This document shows, piece by piece, positions 52,498 through 61,733 of a DNA stretch of 64,000 bases; within the stretch, counting starts at the first letter, position 1; each line of letters begins with the position of its first letter. The stretch lies in assembly GCF_003259365.1 (NCBI RefSeq), contig NZ_QLLY01000008.1, positions 1-64,000 on the forward strand, in the 5' to 3' direction. A program made the translations under genes and the position numbers. The stretch is from Streptomyces sp. PsTaAH-137 (GTDB lineage: Bacteria > Actinomycetota > Actinomycetes > Streptomycetales > Streptomycetaceae). A model generated the notes under the pieces. That model was not told the origin of the DNA and ran no database searches. It saw only the letters and a list, made by a program, of their open reading frames with translations.

Positions 52498-53846
52498 GCG
52501 CCCGCTCCGACCTGCGGCTCGCCCTGCTGCTGACGCGCGGCGCGGACCGGCTGGAGCGGCGGCGCGCGCTGCTCACCGCGCTCGGCGCGACCGCGGCGAC
52601 CTGCTTCGCGACGTCCGCGGTGGCTCTGGGGAGCGTCCGCGGTCAGGTCTCGTTCTCCTTCGGCAACGGACTGCTCGACCAGCCCGGCACCCGACGCGGG
52701 GTCGTCACCGGTCTCCTGCTCCTGCTGATCCCGGTGCTCGGCTTCCTCGCGCAGTGCGCCCGCGTCGGCGCGGTCCACCGTGACCGGCGCCTGGCGGCAC
52801 TGCGGCTCGCGGGCGCGTGCCCGAGGCGGGTGCGGCGGATCGCCGCCCTGGAGGCGGGCCTCGCCTGCCTGGCGGGCGCGGCGGCCGGGTTCGTCCTGTT
52901 CTCGGCGGTGGTGGCCGCCACCGGACACGTCACCGAGCCGCCGGCCTGGGCCGCCTGTGCGCTCACGGCCCTCGCGATCCCGGTGGCCGGCACGCTGGTC
53001 AGCGCGCTCGCGCTGCGCCGGGTCATCGCGTCGCCGCTCGGACACGTCCGCCGGGAGCGGCCGACGGGCGGTCCCGGGCTGCTCGTCGGGCTCGGCGTGC
53101 CGTTGTGCGCGGTGCTCATCGGGGCGGCGGCGCTCCTGGTCCGCGGCTCCCGGGGCGATGTCGCGGCCCTGCCGGCGCTGCTGGTCGGGGTGGTGGTGCT
53201 GACCGGTGCCGCCGCGATCTGGGCCTCGGGAGCCGTGGCGAAGGCCGTCGGCCGACGCCTCGCCGCACGGGCCGAGCGACCCGAGGTCCTCCTCGCCGCG
53301 CACCGCCTTCAGCAGGACCCCTGGGCGGCGTCGCGCAGCCACGCCGCGCTCGTCCTGGTCACCGTCGTCGGCGTCGGCCTGGTCGGCATCTACCGGATCC
53401 TTCTCGACCAGATCGCCGCGAACGAGCGGGAGACGGGCGTGCCCCAGGACGTCGGCTACTACACGTACGGCCTCAACGTCACGGTCGCCGCCGTCCTGAT
53501 CGCCCTGCTGATCTGTCTGGTCTCACTGGCGACCGGCACCGCCGAATCGCTCTCCTCCCGGCGCGGGGCGCTCACCGCGCAGGCGGCCGCGGGGGTTCCG
53601 TACCGCGTCCAGCGGCGCACGCTGCTCCTGGAGACGGTGCTGCCGCTGGCTCCCGCTCTCGTCCTAGCGACGATCGGCGGGACCGCGCTGCACACGGCCT
53701 ACGCCCTCGCCAAGGGTGTGTCCGTACCGTGGGCGCTGCCCCTGCTCGTCCCCGTCCTCGTGCTCGCGGCCTGCGCCGTGGCCGTGACGACGACGCTGCC
53801 GCTGCTGCGCCGGTCCGTGCATCCGTCGCAGCTGCGGGCGGCCTGA
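52494..53846 (+). CDS. FtsX-like ABC transporter permease
   Basis: 450 aa with about eight to ten membrane segments and no large extracytoplasmic domain, so shorter than the permease at 318-2726. FtsX-like loops include RRLAALRLAGACPRRVRR and RRGALTAQAAAGVPYRVQRR. ATG 52494 overlaps the ATPase stop (ATGA). It completes a three-gene PadR operon. The substrate is unknown. Confidence 0.9.
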   Translation: MSARSDLRLALLLTRGADRLERRRALLTALGATAATCFATSAVALGSVRGQVSFSFGNGLLDQPGTRRGVVTGLLLLLIPVLGFLAQCARVGAVHRDRRLAALRLAGACPRRVRRIAALEAGLACLAGAAAGFVLFSAVVAATGHVTEPPAWAACALTALAIPVAGTLVSALALRRVIASPLGHVRRERPTGGPGLLVGLGVPLCAVLIGAAALLVRGSRGDVAALPALLVGVVVLTGAAAIWASGAVAKAVGRRLAARAERPEVLLAAHRLQQDPWAASRSHAALVLVTVVGVGLVGIYRILLDQIAANERETGVPQDVGYYTYGLNVTVAAVLIALLICLVSLATGTAESLSSRRGALTAQAAAGVPYRVQRRTLLLETVLPLAPALVLATIGGTALHTAYALAKGVSVPWALPLLVPVLVLAACAVAVTTTLPLLRRSVHPSQLRAA

Positions 53847-53880
53847 CGCGCGGGCGCCTTGAGCGGGGCCGGGGAGGCGG

Positions 53881-54927
53881 CTACTTCTGCAGCGGCGAAG
53901 CCGCCAGCGACTGCGGTGACGTCGTCGAGGCGTACGCCGACGGCGCGGACATCCCGGCCGTCGGGTCGGCGGCCGGCTCGTCCACGGCGACCGGGACGCC
54001 GCCCACGATGCGGATGCCCGCCTCGTCGAAGGCCCGCTTGATGCGCCAGCGCAGCTCGCGCTCGACGGTCAGGGCCTTGCCGGGCATGGTCTTGGCGGAG
54101 ACGCGGACGACCATGGAGTCCAGCAGGACGCTGTCGAGGCCGAGGACCTCGATGGGGCCCCACAGCATCTCGTTCCACGGCTCGGTCTTGCTCATCTCCT
54201 CGCCGACCTCGGAGAGCGCGGCCCGCACCTTGTCGAGGTCCTCGTCGGCGCGGACGGTGACGTCGACGCCGGCGGTGGCCCAGCCCTGCGACAGGTTGCC
54301 TATCCGCTTGACCTCGCCGTTGCGCACGTACCAGATCTCGCCCTCGGCGCCGCGCAGCTTGGTGACGCGCAGGCCGACCTCGATCACCTCACCGGAGGCG
54401 ACCCCGGCGTCGATGGTGTCCCCGACCCCGTACTGGTCCTCCAGGATCATGAAGCAGCCGGAGAGGAAGTCGGTCACGAGGTTGCGGGCGCCGAAGCCGA
54501 TCGCGACACCGGCGACACCGGCGGAGGCGAGCAGCGGCGCGAGGTTGATCTTGAAGGCGCCGAGGACCATCAGCGCGGCCGTGCCGAGGATCACGAAGGA
54601 GGCGACGGAGCGCAGCACGCTGCCTATGGCCTGCGAACGCTGGCGGCGCCGCTCGACGTTCACCAGGAGGCCGCCGAACGCGGTGCCGTCGACGGCCTGC
54701 GCCGTGCGGTTCATGCGCTCGATCAGCTTGGTGATGGCCCGGCGGATCACCACGCGCAGCACGGCGGCGATGGCGACGATCAGCAGGATCCGCAGACCGA
54801 GGGCGAGCCAGTCGGACCAGTTCTCCTCGACCCAGCTGGCGGCCTGGCCGGCCTGCTCCTGGGCGTCCTTGAGCGTGGGCTGCTGGCTGCCCGTGTCAGT
54901 GGCGGCCGACAGCACGGACAAGATCAC
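53881..54927 (-). CDS. MscS-family mechanosensitive ion channel
   Basis: 348 aa. Membrane segments lie near residues 35-55 (WLALGLRILLIVAIAAVLRV), 100-120 and in the pore helix region with LLASAGVAGVAIGFGARNLV, followed by the beta domain (VGDTIDAGVASGEVIEVGLR) and a cytosolic C-terminal domain. It opens on osmotic downshock to release solutes. GTG 54927 with CTGGAGG upstream is preferred over ATG 54972. The C-terminal 35 residues are low complexity (SAPSAYASTTSPQSLAASP). Confidence 0.92.
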   Translation of the reverse strand: MILSVLSAATDTGSQQPTLKDAQEQAGQAASWVEENWSDWLALGLRILLIVAIAAVLRVVIRRAITKLIERMNRTAQAVDGTAFGGLLVNVERRRQRSQAIGSVLRSVASFVILGTAALMVLGAFKINLAPLLASAGVAGVAIGFGARNLVTDFLSGCFMILEDQYGVGDTIDAGVASGEVIEVGLRVTKLRGAEGEIWYVRNGEVKRIGNLSQGWATAGVDVTVRADEDLDKVRAALSEVGEEMSKTEPWNEMLWGPIEVLGLDSVLLDSMVVRVSAKTMPGKALTVERELRWRIKRAFDEAGIRIVGGVPVAVDEPAADPTAGMSAPSAYASTTSPQSLAASPLQK

Positions 54928-55234
54928 GGCAGGTACCTCCAGGCGTTGCCTCTGCCCGCCACAGGGCGGCACGACTCGGGGACGGGAGCGGGCAGGCCCA
55001 CCACACTAACGGGGCATCGTGTGCGGATCGTCGAGATGTTCGGCGAAGAGACGGTGCTCACGGGCGCTCACCCGCGTCTTCGCGGATTTCACGCCAAAGG
55101 GCAGCGCGATGTGGTCGAAAACACTTCAAGGCCGTTACGCGGACATGGTGGCGCCATGACCAGCGATGAGGGGAGACTGACTACAGATCGTCCCGGCGCG
55201 AGCCACGCGCCGCCGGCGTACAAGGAGGCATTCC
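54928..55234. other. intergenic region between divergent mscS-like and HNH genes
   Basis: No gene supported. Short open frames occur but none has a good ribosome site and conserved-looking product. It must hold divergent promoters; the AT-richer stretch GTGGTCGAAAACACTTCAAG at 55110-55130 is a candidate promoter area for the HNH gene, without a clear consensus. Confidence 0.4.
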
Positions 55235-55771
55235 GTGCCGCATGTCCTGGTCCTCAACGCGTCGTACGAGCCCCTCGGCGTCGTACCGCTCCGCCGCGCG
55301 CTCGTACTCGTCCTGGAGAACAAGGCCACTTGTCTCGAGGAGTCCGGCGCCTTCATGCACAGCGCCACACGCACCGTCCCCGCACCCAGCGTGGTCCGGC
55401 TCAAGCGGTTCGTCCGGGTTCCCTACCGGGGCCCCGTTCCTCTGACCCGGCGTGCGCTGTTCGCCCGTGACGGCGGCCGGTGCATGTACTGCGGTGGCGT
55501 CGCAACCAGCGTCGACCACGTCATCCCGCGCAGCCGCGGGGGCCAGCACGTCTGGGACAACGTGGTGGCGTCGTGCCGCCGCTGCAATCACACGAAGGCC
55601 GACCGCCACCTGGTGGAGATCGGCTGGCGTCTGCGCCACAAGCCGGCCCCGCCGTCGGGCCTGGCCTGGCGCATCATCGGGACCGGCCATAGGGACCCGC
55701 GCTGGCTGCCCTACTTGCAGCCGTTCGGCGCGGACGAGGCCCTGGCCCGGATCGAAGGCGTTTCCGCCTGA
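55235..55771 (+). CDS. HNH endonuclease
   Basis: 178 aa. The N-terminal 60 residues (HVLVLNASYEPLGVVPLRRAL) precede an HNH domain with zinc-type pairs C83-x2-C86 and C114-x2-C117, DH at 94-95, Asn109 and His119, all in the expected order. GTG 55235 has AAGGAGG upstream. This is a widely conserved chromosomal actinobacterial HNH protein type; it is unlinked to restriction or phage genes here. Physiological role unknown. Confidence 0.93.
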   Translation: MPHVLVLNASYEPLGVVPLRRALVLVLENKATCLEESGAFMHSATRTVPAPSVVRLKRFVRVPYRGPVPLTRRALFARDGGRCMYCGGVATSVDHVIPRSRGGQHVWDNVVASCRRCNHTKADRHLVEIGWRLRHKPAPPSGLAWRIIGTGHRDPRWLPYLQPFGADEALARIEGVSA

Positions 55772-55934
55772 TCATCGATCCGGGTCTTTGTGTGTGACGG
55801 GGGGATGAACGACCGACCCGGGCATCCCTCCGTCCCCTCCTCCCCCTCCGCGGGCATCCCCGCACCCGTCCCGTCGGCCGCCCGTGCCCGGCCGCGGTGA
55901 AATAACGAGTTGGACAACCACGGGCCGCCCCCTA

Positions 55935-55991
55935 TTGACGCCCCCTTCACCTGCGACTTACGTTCCTCGCACCCGATAGGAAACCTTCCTA
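55935..55991 (+). promoter_or_regulatory. csn operon promoter and CsnR-type operator
   Basis: TTGACG (55935-55940), an 18-base spacer and TACGTT (55959-55964) form a good promoter. TAGGAA-ACC-TTCCTA (55977-55991) is a perfect 6-bp dyad just downstream, where a repressor would block transcription. It fits what I recall of the operator bound by the ROK repressor CsnR in S. lividans. Confidence 0.75.
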
Positions 55992-56027
55992 ACAGTCGAT
56001 AGCGACACCGCGAGGAGACAGCACGAG

Positions 56028-57191
56028 ATGGCCGCTACCCCCGGCACCCCGAGCGTGCTGCGTGCGATGAACGACCGTTCCGCCCTCGACCTCCTCGTCG
56101 CCCACGGCCCCCTCACCCGCACCCGGATCGGCGAACTCACCGGCCTGTCCAAGCCGACGACCTCGCAGATCCTCGGGCGGCTCGAAGCGGCGGGGCTGGT
56201 CCGCACCACGGGCAGCCAGACCGGCCGCCCGGGCCCCAACGCCCTGCTCTACGAGATCGACCCGGACGCCGCGCACGTCGCCGCCCTGTCCGCCGACCCG
56301 ACCGGCATCACCGCGGTCGTCGCCGACATCACCGGCGCCGAGCGCGGCCGCTTCCGGATCGAGGCCGTCGCCGTGGCGGAGGACGTGCGCCACCGCACCG
56401 CGCAGCTGGTCAGCGAGGCGGTCGACGGCGCCCTGGAGCGGGCCGGGCTCGGCCACGACGACCTGACCGCCGCGGTGATCGGCACCCCGGGCGCCATCGA
56501 CCCGCACTCCGGCCAGCTGCGCTACGCCCCGCACCTGCCCGGCTGGCACTCGCGCACGCTGCGCGCCGAGCTGGCCGAGGTGCTCGGCACCCCCGTCTCC
56601 ATCGAGAACGACGTCAACCTCGCGGCCCTCGCCGAGCAGTACGAGGGCGCGGCCCAGGACCACGACGACTTCGTCCTCGCCTACGTCGACGAGGGCGTCG
56701 GCGCCGCGATCGTGCTGGGCGGCGTTCTGCTGCGCGGCGCGACCGGCGGCGCGGGCGAGATCGGCTACATGCCGCTGCCCGGCGCCCCGCTGGCCCGCGG
56801 CGGCGAGTCCGTGCACGCCCGCAACGACGCGGGCGGCGGCTTCCAGTCCCTGGTGGCGGCCCCCGCCGTCCGCGAGCTGGCCGGTGCCGAGGACCTCGCC
56901 GAGGCACTGAAGGACGTCGAGGTGCTCGACGAGGTGGCCCGGCGCCTCGCCACCGGCCTCGCCGCCGTCGTCGCCGTCGTCGACCCCGAACTCGTCGTGC
57001 TGTCCGGGCTCGTCGCCCAGGCCGGCGGCGACCCGCTGCGCGAGCGCGTGGAGCGGGAACTCACCGGACTCGCCCTGCCCCGGCCGCAGTTGCGCATCAG
57101 CGAACTGGCCGGCGATCCCATCCTCACCGGTGCCCTGCGCACCGCCCTGTCGCAGGCCCGCGACACCGTCTTCGACACCAGCGGCGCCTGA
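56028..57191 (+). CDS. csnR: ROK-family transcriptional repressor (CsnR-like)
   Basis: 387 aa. The N-terminal winged helix (TRTRIGELTGLSKPTTSQILGRLEAAGLV) is followed by a ROK domain with IGTPGAIDPHSG, ENDVNLAALAEQ and YVDEGVGAAIVLGG. The usual ROK zinc-site cysteines are not evident. Gene order (repressor, binding protein, two permeases, GH4 enzyme, kinase) matches the csnR-K cluster of S. coelicolor/S. lividans, where CsnR represses chitosanase and glucosamine-oligosaccharide use. GAGGAGA precedes ATG 56028. The operator upstream indicates autorepression. Confidence 0.88.
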   Translation: MAATPGTPSVLRAMNDRSALDLLVAHGPLTRTRIGELTGLSKPTTSQILGRLEAAGLVRTTGSQTGRPGPNALLYEIDPDAAHVAALSADPTGITAVVADITGAERGRFRIEAVAVAEDVRHRTAQLVSEAVDGALERAGLGHDDLTAAVIGTPGAIDPHSGQLRYAPHLPGWHSRTLRAELAEVLGTPVSIENDVNLAALAEQYEGAAQDHDDFVLAYVDEGVGAAIVLGGVLLRGATGGAGEIGYMPLPGAPLARGGESVHARNDAGGGFQSLVAAPAVRELAGAEDLAEALKDVEVLDEVARRLATGLAAVVAVVDPELVVLSGLVAQAGGDPLRERVERELTGLALPRPQLRISELAGDPILTGALRTALSQARDTVFDTSGA

Positions 57192-57253
57192 TCCCCGTAC
57201 CCAGAAGCCCCCAAGCCCCCTCCCCCGTCCCACCCACGTAAAGGACGTTCGCC

Positions 57254-58591
57254 ATGCCGCGATGGCGCATACCCCTGCGCGCACCCGTGGTGCTCGCCGC
57301 GGCCGGACTGCTGCTCGCCGGCTGCGCCAATCCCAGTACCGGGAGCGCCGACGACGATCCGACCAAGCCCGTGACCATCAAGTTCTGGCACGGCTGGTCG
57401 GCGTCCGGTGAGGTCAAGGCGATCAACGACTCGATCGCCCGCTTCGAGAAGCTCCACCCGAACATCCATGTGCAGTCCACCGGCAACGTCTCCGACGCCA
57501 CCGTCAACCAGGCCCTGCGGGCCGGCGGCGACGAGGCCCCGGACGTCGTGTCGTCGTTCACGACGAACAACGTCGGGCAGTACTGCGACTCCGGCATGTG
57601 GGCCGACCTCGACCCGTTCATGAAGAAGACCGGGCTCGACAAGGACAAGACCTTCCCGAAGGCCCTTCTGGACTACACCAGTTACGACGGCAACCAGTGC
57701 GCGCTGCCGCTGCTCGCCGACGCCTTCGGCATGTACTACAACAAGGACGCCTTCAAGGAGGCGGGCATCACGCAACCGCCGAAGACGATGTCCGAGTTCG
57801 TCGCCGACTCCAAGAAGCTGACGGAGAAGAGCGGCAACACGGTGAAGCGCGTCGGCTTCATGCCGAACTTCCGCTTCTACCAGAACAGCCCCGACCGGCT
57901 GTTCGCCCAGTGGGGGCCGACCTACTTCGACCAGGACGGCAAGTCCCGGCTCGCGAAGGAACCGGCGTCGTACGAGTTCTTCGAGACCGCGAGGAAGCTG
58001 ATGGACGCGCAGGGGGGCTACGGCGCCCTGGAGCGGTTCCGCACCTCCTTCGGCGACGAGATGTCGAACCAGAACGCCTTCCTGACCGGCAAGGTCGCCA
58101 TGCACCTCGACGGTGAGTGGCGGGGCCTGATGCTCAACGACGACAAGGCGAAGTTCGACTGGGGCGTGGCCCCGCTCCCGGTCCCCGACGACCAGGTGGA
58201 GAAGTACGGGCGCGGCTACCTCACCGGCACCGTCGCCGGCATCGCGCACAGCAGCAAGCACCAGAACGCCGCCTGGGAGCTGCTGAAGTTCCTGACCGCG
58301 GACACCGACCAGGTCGTGAAGTTCGCGAACGCGATCCACAACGTGCCCTCGACGAAGGCCGCCCTCACGTCGCCGAAGCTGGACGCCGACCCGACGTTCC
58401 GCACGTTCCTGGACATCGCCAAGAACAAGTACAGCCAGGTGATGCCCCCGTCCACCAACGGCGGCATGTACGTCGTGCAGCTCCAGGACTTCTCGTACAC
58501 CGAGGAGGCCGGGCGGGTCCCGAACCTCAAGGCCGGGCTGAAACGCCTCGACAAGCTCATCGACGCCGACACGCTGCAGTCGCAGAACTGA
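57254..58591 (+). CDS. csnE: ABC sugar-binding lipoprotein (CsnE-like)
   Basis: 445 aa. A lipoprotein signal ends in LLLAGC with Cys24 as the lipid site. The mature protein is a family-1 solute-binding protein (VTIKFWHGWSASGEVKAI, FGMYYNKDAFKEAGI, GKVAMHLDGEWRG). It should capture glucosamine oligosaccharides outside the membrane for the CsnF/CsnG permease, by operon analogy. AAAGGAC precedes ATG 57254; the gap to csnR is 62 bases. Confidence 0.9.
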   Translation: MPRWRIPLRAPVVLAAAGLLLAGCANPSTGSADDDPTKPVTIKFWHGWSASGEVKAINDSIARFEKLHPNIHVQSTGNVSDATVNQALRAGGDEAPDVVSSFTTNNVGQYCDSGMWADLDPFMKKTGLDKDKTFPKALLDYTSYDGNQCALPLLADAFGMYYNKDAFKEAGITQPPKTMSEFVADSKKLTEKSGNTVKRVGFMPNFRFYQNSPDRLFAQWGPTYFDQDGKSRLAKEPASYEFFETARKLMDAQGGYGALERFRTSFGDEMSNQNAFLTGKVAMHLDGEWRGLMLNDDKAKFDWGVAPLPVPDDQVEKYGRGYLTGTVAGIAHSSKHQNAAWELLKFLTADTDQVVKFANAIHNVPSTKAALTSPKLDADPTFRTFLDIAKNKYSQVMPPSTNGGMYVVQLQDFSYTEEAGRVPNLKAGLKRLDKLIDADTLQSQN

Positions 58592-58608
58592 GGGGCGGAG
58601 CACCCACC

Positions 58609-59544
58609 ATGGCACTCACACTCTCCCGGCCCGCGCGGCGCAGACTGCGCACCCTGGGCTTCCTGTCCCCCTGGCTGATCGGGTTCAGCGTCTTCTTCGC
58701 GTACCCGCTGCTGGCCACCGTCTACTTCTCGTTCATGCACTACAACCAGATCAAGGCGCCCACGTTCGTGGGGCTGCGGAACTGGAAGTACGTGTTCCAG
58801 GACATGCCGCTGTTCGGCCCGGCCCTGTGGAACACGCTGTGGCTGGTCGTGATCATGGTGGCGCTGCGGGTGGTCTTCGGGCTCTCGCTCGGCCTGCTCG
58901 TCACGAAGATCAAGAGCGGGGTCGGCTTCTTCCGGACCGCCTTCTACCTGCCGTACCTGGCCCCGCCGGTGGCCGCCACCGTCGCCTTCGTCTTCCTGCT
59001 CAACCCGGCGACCGGACCGGTCAACGAGGTCCTGGCGAAGATCGGCATCGACGGCCCGAACTGGTTCAACGACCCCACCTGGGCCAAGCCGTCCCTCGTC
59101 CTGCTCTCCCTGTGGGGCATCGGCGACCTCATGGTCATCTTCATGGCCGCGCTGCTCGACGTACCGAAGGAGCAGTACGAGGCCGCCGAGCTGGACGGAG
59201 CCGGCGCGTTCACCAAGTTCCGGTACGTGACCTGGCCGTCGATCACGCCGATCGTGATGTTCGCGGTCGTGACCGGCGTCGTGCAGACCATGCAGTACTA
59301 CACGCAGGCCCTCGTCGCCGGAAAGATCGCCTCCGGTGTCTCCATCGGCCCCGGTTCGGTCATCCAGCCCGGCTACCCGGACCACTCGACCCTCACGGTC
59401 CCCCAGCTCGTCTACTCGATGGGCTTCCAGAACTTCAACACGGGCGCGGCGTGCGTGCTCTCGCTCGTCCTGTTCGTCATCGCGATGGCCGTGACCATGC
59501 TGCTCATGCGCAAGCGCTCGGGCCTGCTCTCGGCGGAGGACTGA
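58609..59544 (+). CDS. csnF: ABC sugar permease (CsnF-like)
   Basis: 311 aa with six membrane segments, MalF/UgpA type. The EAA loop EQYEAAELDGAGAFTKFRYV is the ATPase contact. GGGGCGGAG precedes ATG 58609, 17 bases after the csnE stop. It pairs with the next gene to form the membrane channel. No ATPase gene is in the operon; a shared one such as MsiK is expected elsewhere. Confidence 0.92.
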   Translation: MALTLSRPARRRLRTLGFLSPWLIGFSVFFAYPLLATVYFSFMHYNQIKAPTFVGLRNWKYVFQDMPLFGPALWNTLWLVVIMVALRVVFGLSLGLLVTKIKSGVGFFRTAFYLPYLAPPVAATVAFVFLLNPATGPVNEVLAKIGIDGPNWFNDPTWAKPSLVLLSLWGIGDLMVIFMAALLDVPKEQYEAAELDGAGAFTKFRYVTWPSITPIVMFAVVTGVVQTMQYYTQALVAGKIASGVSIGPGSVIQPGYPDHSTLTVPQLVYSMGFQNFNTGAACVLSLVLFVIAMAVTMLLMRKRSGLLSAED

Positions 59545-59548
59545 TCCC

Positions 59549-60451
59549 ATGACCACCACCACCCTGCGCCCGGCGGCCAGCGCCGGCGCTCCCGCCACCA
59601 GAGACGCGGAGCCCTCCCGGCCGCGCCGCAAGGAGATCCTGAACTGGATCGCCGTGCACAGCATCGCGATCGCCGTCGCGCTGCTGTTCATCCTCCCGTT
59701 CGTGTTCGTCTTCCTCACCTCGGTGATGGCCGACGACCAGGCGATGAGCGGCGACCTGTGGCCGAGCTCGTGGCACTGGGAGAACTACAGGACGGTCTTC
59801 GAGACCGACGGGTTCCTCGACTGGTGGCGGAACTCGATCTTCTACGCGGTCGTGGGCACGCTCTTCACCGTGTGCTCGGCGATCCCCGTGGCGTACGCGC
59901 TCGCGAAGTTCCGCTTCCGCGGCCGCCGCACGGCGATGATCCTCGTCATCTCGACGATGATGCTGCCGCCGCAGGTCATCGTGATCCCGATGTACCTGGT
60001 GTGGGCGCAGCAGTTCCACCTCTCCGGCACGCTGTGGCCGCTGATCATCCCGATGGCGTTCGGCGACGCGTACTCGATCTTCCTGCTCCGTCAGTTCCTG
60101 CTGACGATCCCGAAGGAGTACATCGAGTCGGCGAAGGTCGACGGCTGCGGTGAGCTGCGCACCCTGCTCAAGATCGTGGTGCCGATGGCCAAGCCGGGCA
60201 TCGCCGCGATCGCGCTGTTCCAGTTCTTCTACTGCTGGAACGACTACTTCGGGCCGCAGATCTACGCGGCCCAGAACCCGGCTTCCTGGACGCTGAGTTA
60301 CGGACTCGAATCCTTCAAGTCGGCGCACAGCGTCAACTGGAACCTGACGATGGCCGCGACGCTCCTCGTGATGGCGCCGGTCTGCATCGTCTTCTTCTTC
60401 GCACAGAAAGCCTTCGTGGAGGGCGTCACCCTCACCGGAGTAAAGGGCTAA
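59549..60451 (+). CDS. csnG: ABC sugar permease (CsnG-like)
   Basis: 300 aa with six membrane segments, MalG/UgpE type. The EAA loop reads EYIESAKVDGCGELRTLLKI. The gene starts four bases after csnF, with the ribosome site GGAGGA inside the csnF end. A long hydrophilic N-terminus (about 30 residues) precedes the first membrane segment. Partner of CsnF. Confidence 0.92.
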   Translation: MTTTTLRPAASAGAPATRDAEPSRPRRKEILNWIAVHSIAIAVALLFILPFVFVFLTSVMADDQAMSGDLWPSSWHWENYRTVFETDGFLDWWRNSIFYAVVGTLFTVCSAIPVAYALAKFRFRGRRTAMILVISTMMLPPQVIVIPMYLVWAQQFHLSGTLWPLIIPMAFGDAYSIFLLRQFLLTIPKEYIESAKVDGCGELRTLLKIVVPMAKPGIAAIALFQFFYCWNDYFGPQIYAAQNPASWTLSYGLESFKSAHSVNWNLTMAATLLVMAPVCIVFFFAQKAFVEGVTLTGVKG

Positions 60452-60467
60452 GGACGGTTATTCGGTT

Positions 60468-61733
60468 ATGAAGCTCGCTGTGGTCGGCGGAGGGTCGACC
60501 TACACACCCGAACTCATCGACGGCTTCGCGCGGTTGAGGGACACCCTGCCCATCGAGGAGCTGGTCCTGGTCGACCCGGCGGCCGACCGCCTGGACCTGG
60601 TCGGCGGCCTCGCCCGCCGCATCTTCGCCAAGCAGGGCCACCCGGGCGTCATCCGCACCACGTCCGACGTGGACGCCGGTGTCGCCGACGCGGACGCCGT
60701 CCTGCTCCAGCTGCGCGTCGGCGGGCAGGCCGCCCGCAACCAGGACGAGACCTGGCCGCTGGAGTGCGGCTGCGTCGGCCAGGAGACGACCGGCGCCGGC
60801 GGCCTCGCCAAGGCGCTGCGCACGGTCCCGGTCGTGCTCGACATCGCCGAGCGCGTGCGCCGGGCCAACCCGGACGCCTGGATCATCGACTTCACCAACC
60901 CGGTCGGCATCGTCACCCGGGCCCTGCTCCAGGCCGGGCACAAGGCGGTCGGCCTGTGCAACGTGGCGATCGGCTTCCAGCGCAAGTTCGCCAAGCTGCT
61001 CGACGTGCAGCCCTCGCAGGTCCACCTGGACCACGTCGGCCTCAACCACCTCACCTGGGAGCTGGGCGTGCGCCTGGGCGGCCCGGAGGGTGAGAACGTG
61101 CTGCCGCGGCTGCTCGCCGAGCACGGCGACGCCGTCGCCGACGACCTGCACATGCCGCGCGCGATCGTCGACCGCCTCGGCGTCGTGCCGTCGTACTACC
61201 TGCGCTACTACTACCAGCACGACGCCGTCGTACGGGAGCTGCGCACCAAGCCGTCCCGGGCCGCCCAGGTCGCCGAGATGGAGCGCGAGCTGCTGAAGAT
61301 GTACGGCGACCCGACGCTCGACGAGAAGCCGGAGCTGCTCGCCAAGCGCGGCGGCGCCTTCTACAGCGAGGCGGCCGTCGATCTTGCCGCGTCCCTGCTG
61401 GGCGGCGGCGGATCCCCGTACCAGGTGGTCAACACCTACAACAACGGCACGCTGCCCTTCCTCCCCGACGACGCCGTCATCGAGGTGCAGGCGGCCGTCG
61501 ACGGCAAGGGCGCGCGTCCGCTGCCCGTGCCGCGGCTCGACCCGCTGTACGCGGGCCTCATCGCCAACGTCACGGCGTACGAGGACCTGGCGCTGGAGGC
61601 CGCCCTGCGCGGCGGCCGCGACCGCGTCTTCAAGGCGCTGCTCGCGCACCCGCTGGTGGGCCAGATCGAGTACGCCGAGCAGCTCACCGACCAGCTGATC
61701 GCGCACAACCGGGAGCACCTCGCGTGGGCATGA
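60468..61733 (+). CDS. csnH: glycoside hydrolase family 4 (6-phospho-beta-glucosidase type, CsnH-like)
   Basis: 421 aa. The NAD fold starts MKLAVVGGGSTYTPELI; GQETTGAGG, IDFTNPVGIVT, GLCNVAIG (metal-site Cys) and LNHLTW (His) are the GH4 signatures. GH4 enzymes use NAD and a divalent metal in a redox mechanism. In this operon the substrate would be a glucosamine-containing sugar, perhaps phosphorylated by the next gene product. Its stop overlaps the kinase start. Confidence 0.9.
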   Translation: MKLAVVGGGSTYTPELIDGFARLRDTLPIEELVLVDPAADRLDLVGGLARRIFAKQGHPGVIRTTSDVDAGVADADAVLLQLRVGGQAARNQDETWPLECGCVGQETTGAGGLAKALRTVPVVLDIAERVRRANPDAWIIDFTNPVGIVTRALLQAGHKAVGLCNVAIGFQRKFAKLLDVQPSQVHLDHVGLNHLTWELGVRLGGPEGENVLPRLLAEHGDAVADDLHMPRAIVDRLGVVPSYYLRYYYQHDAVVRELRTKPSRAAQVAEMERELLKMYGDPTLDEKPELLAKRGGAFYSEAAVDLAASLLGGGGSPYQVVNTYNNGTLPFLPDDAVIEVQAAVDGKGARPLPVPRLDPLYAGLIANVTAYEDLALEAALRGGRDRVFKALLAHPLVGQIEYAEQLTDQLIAHNREHLAWA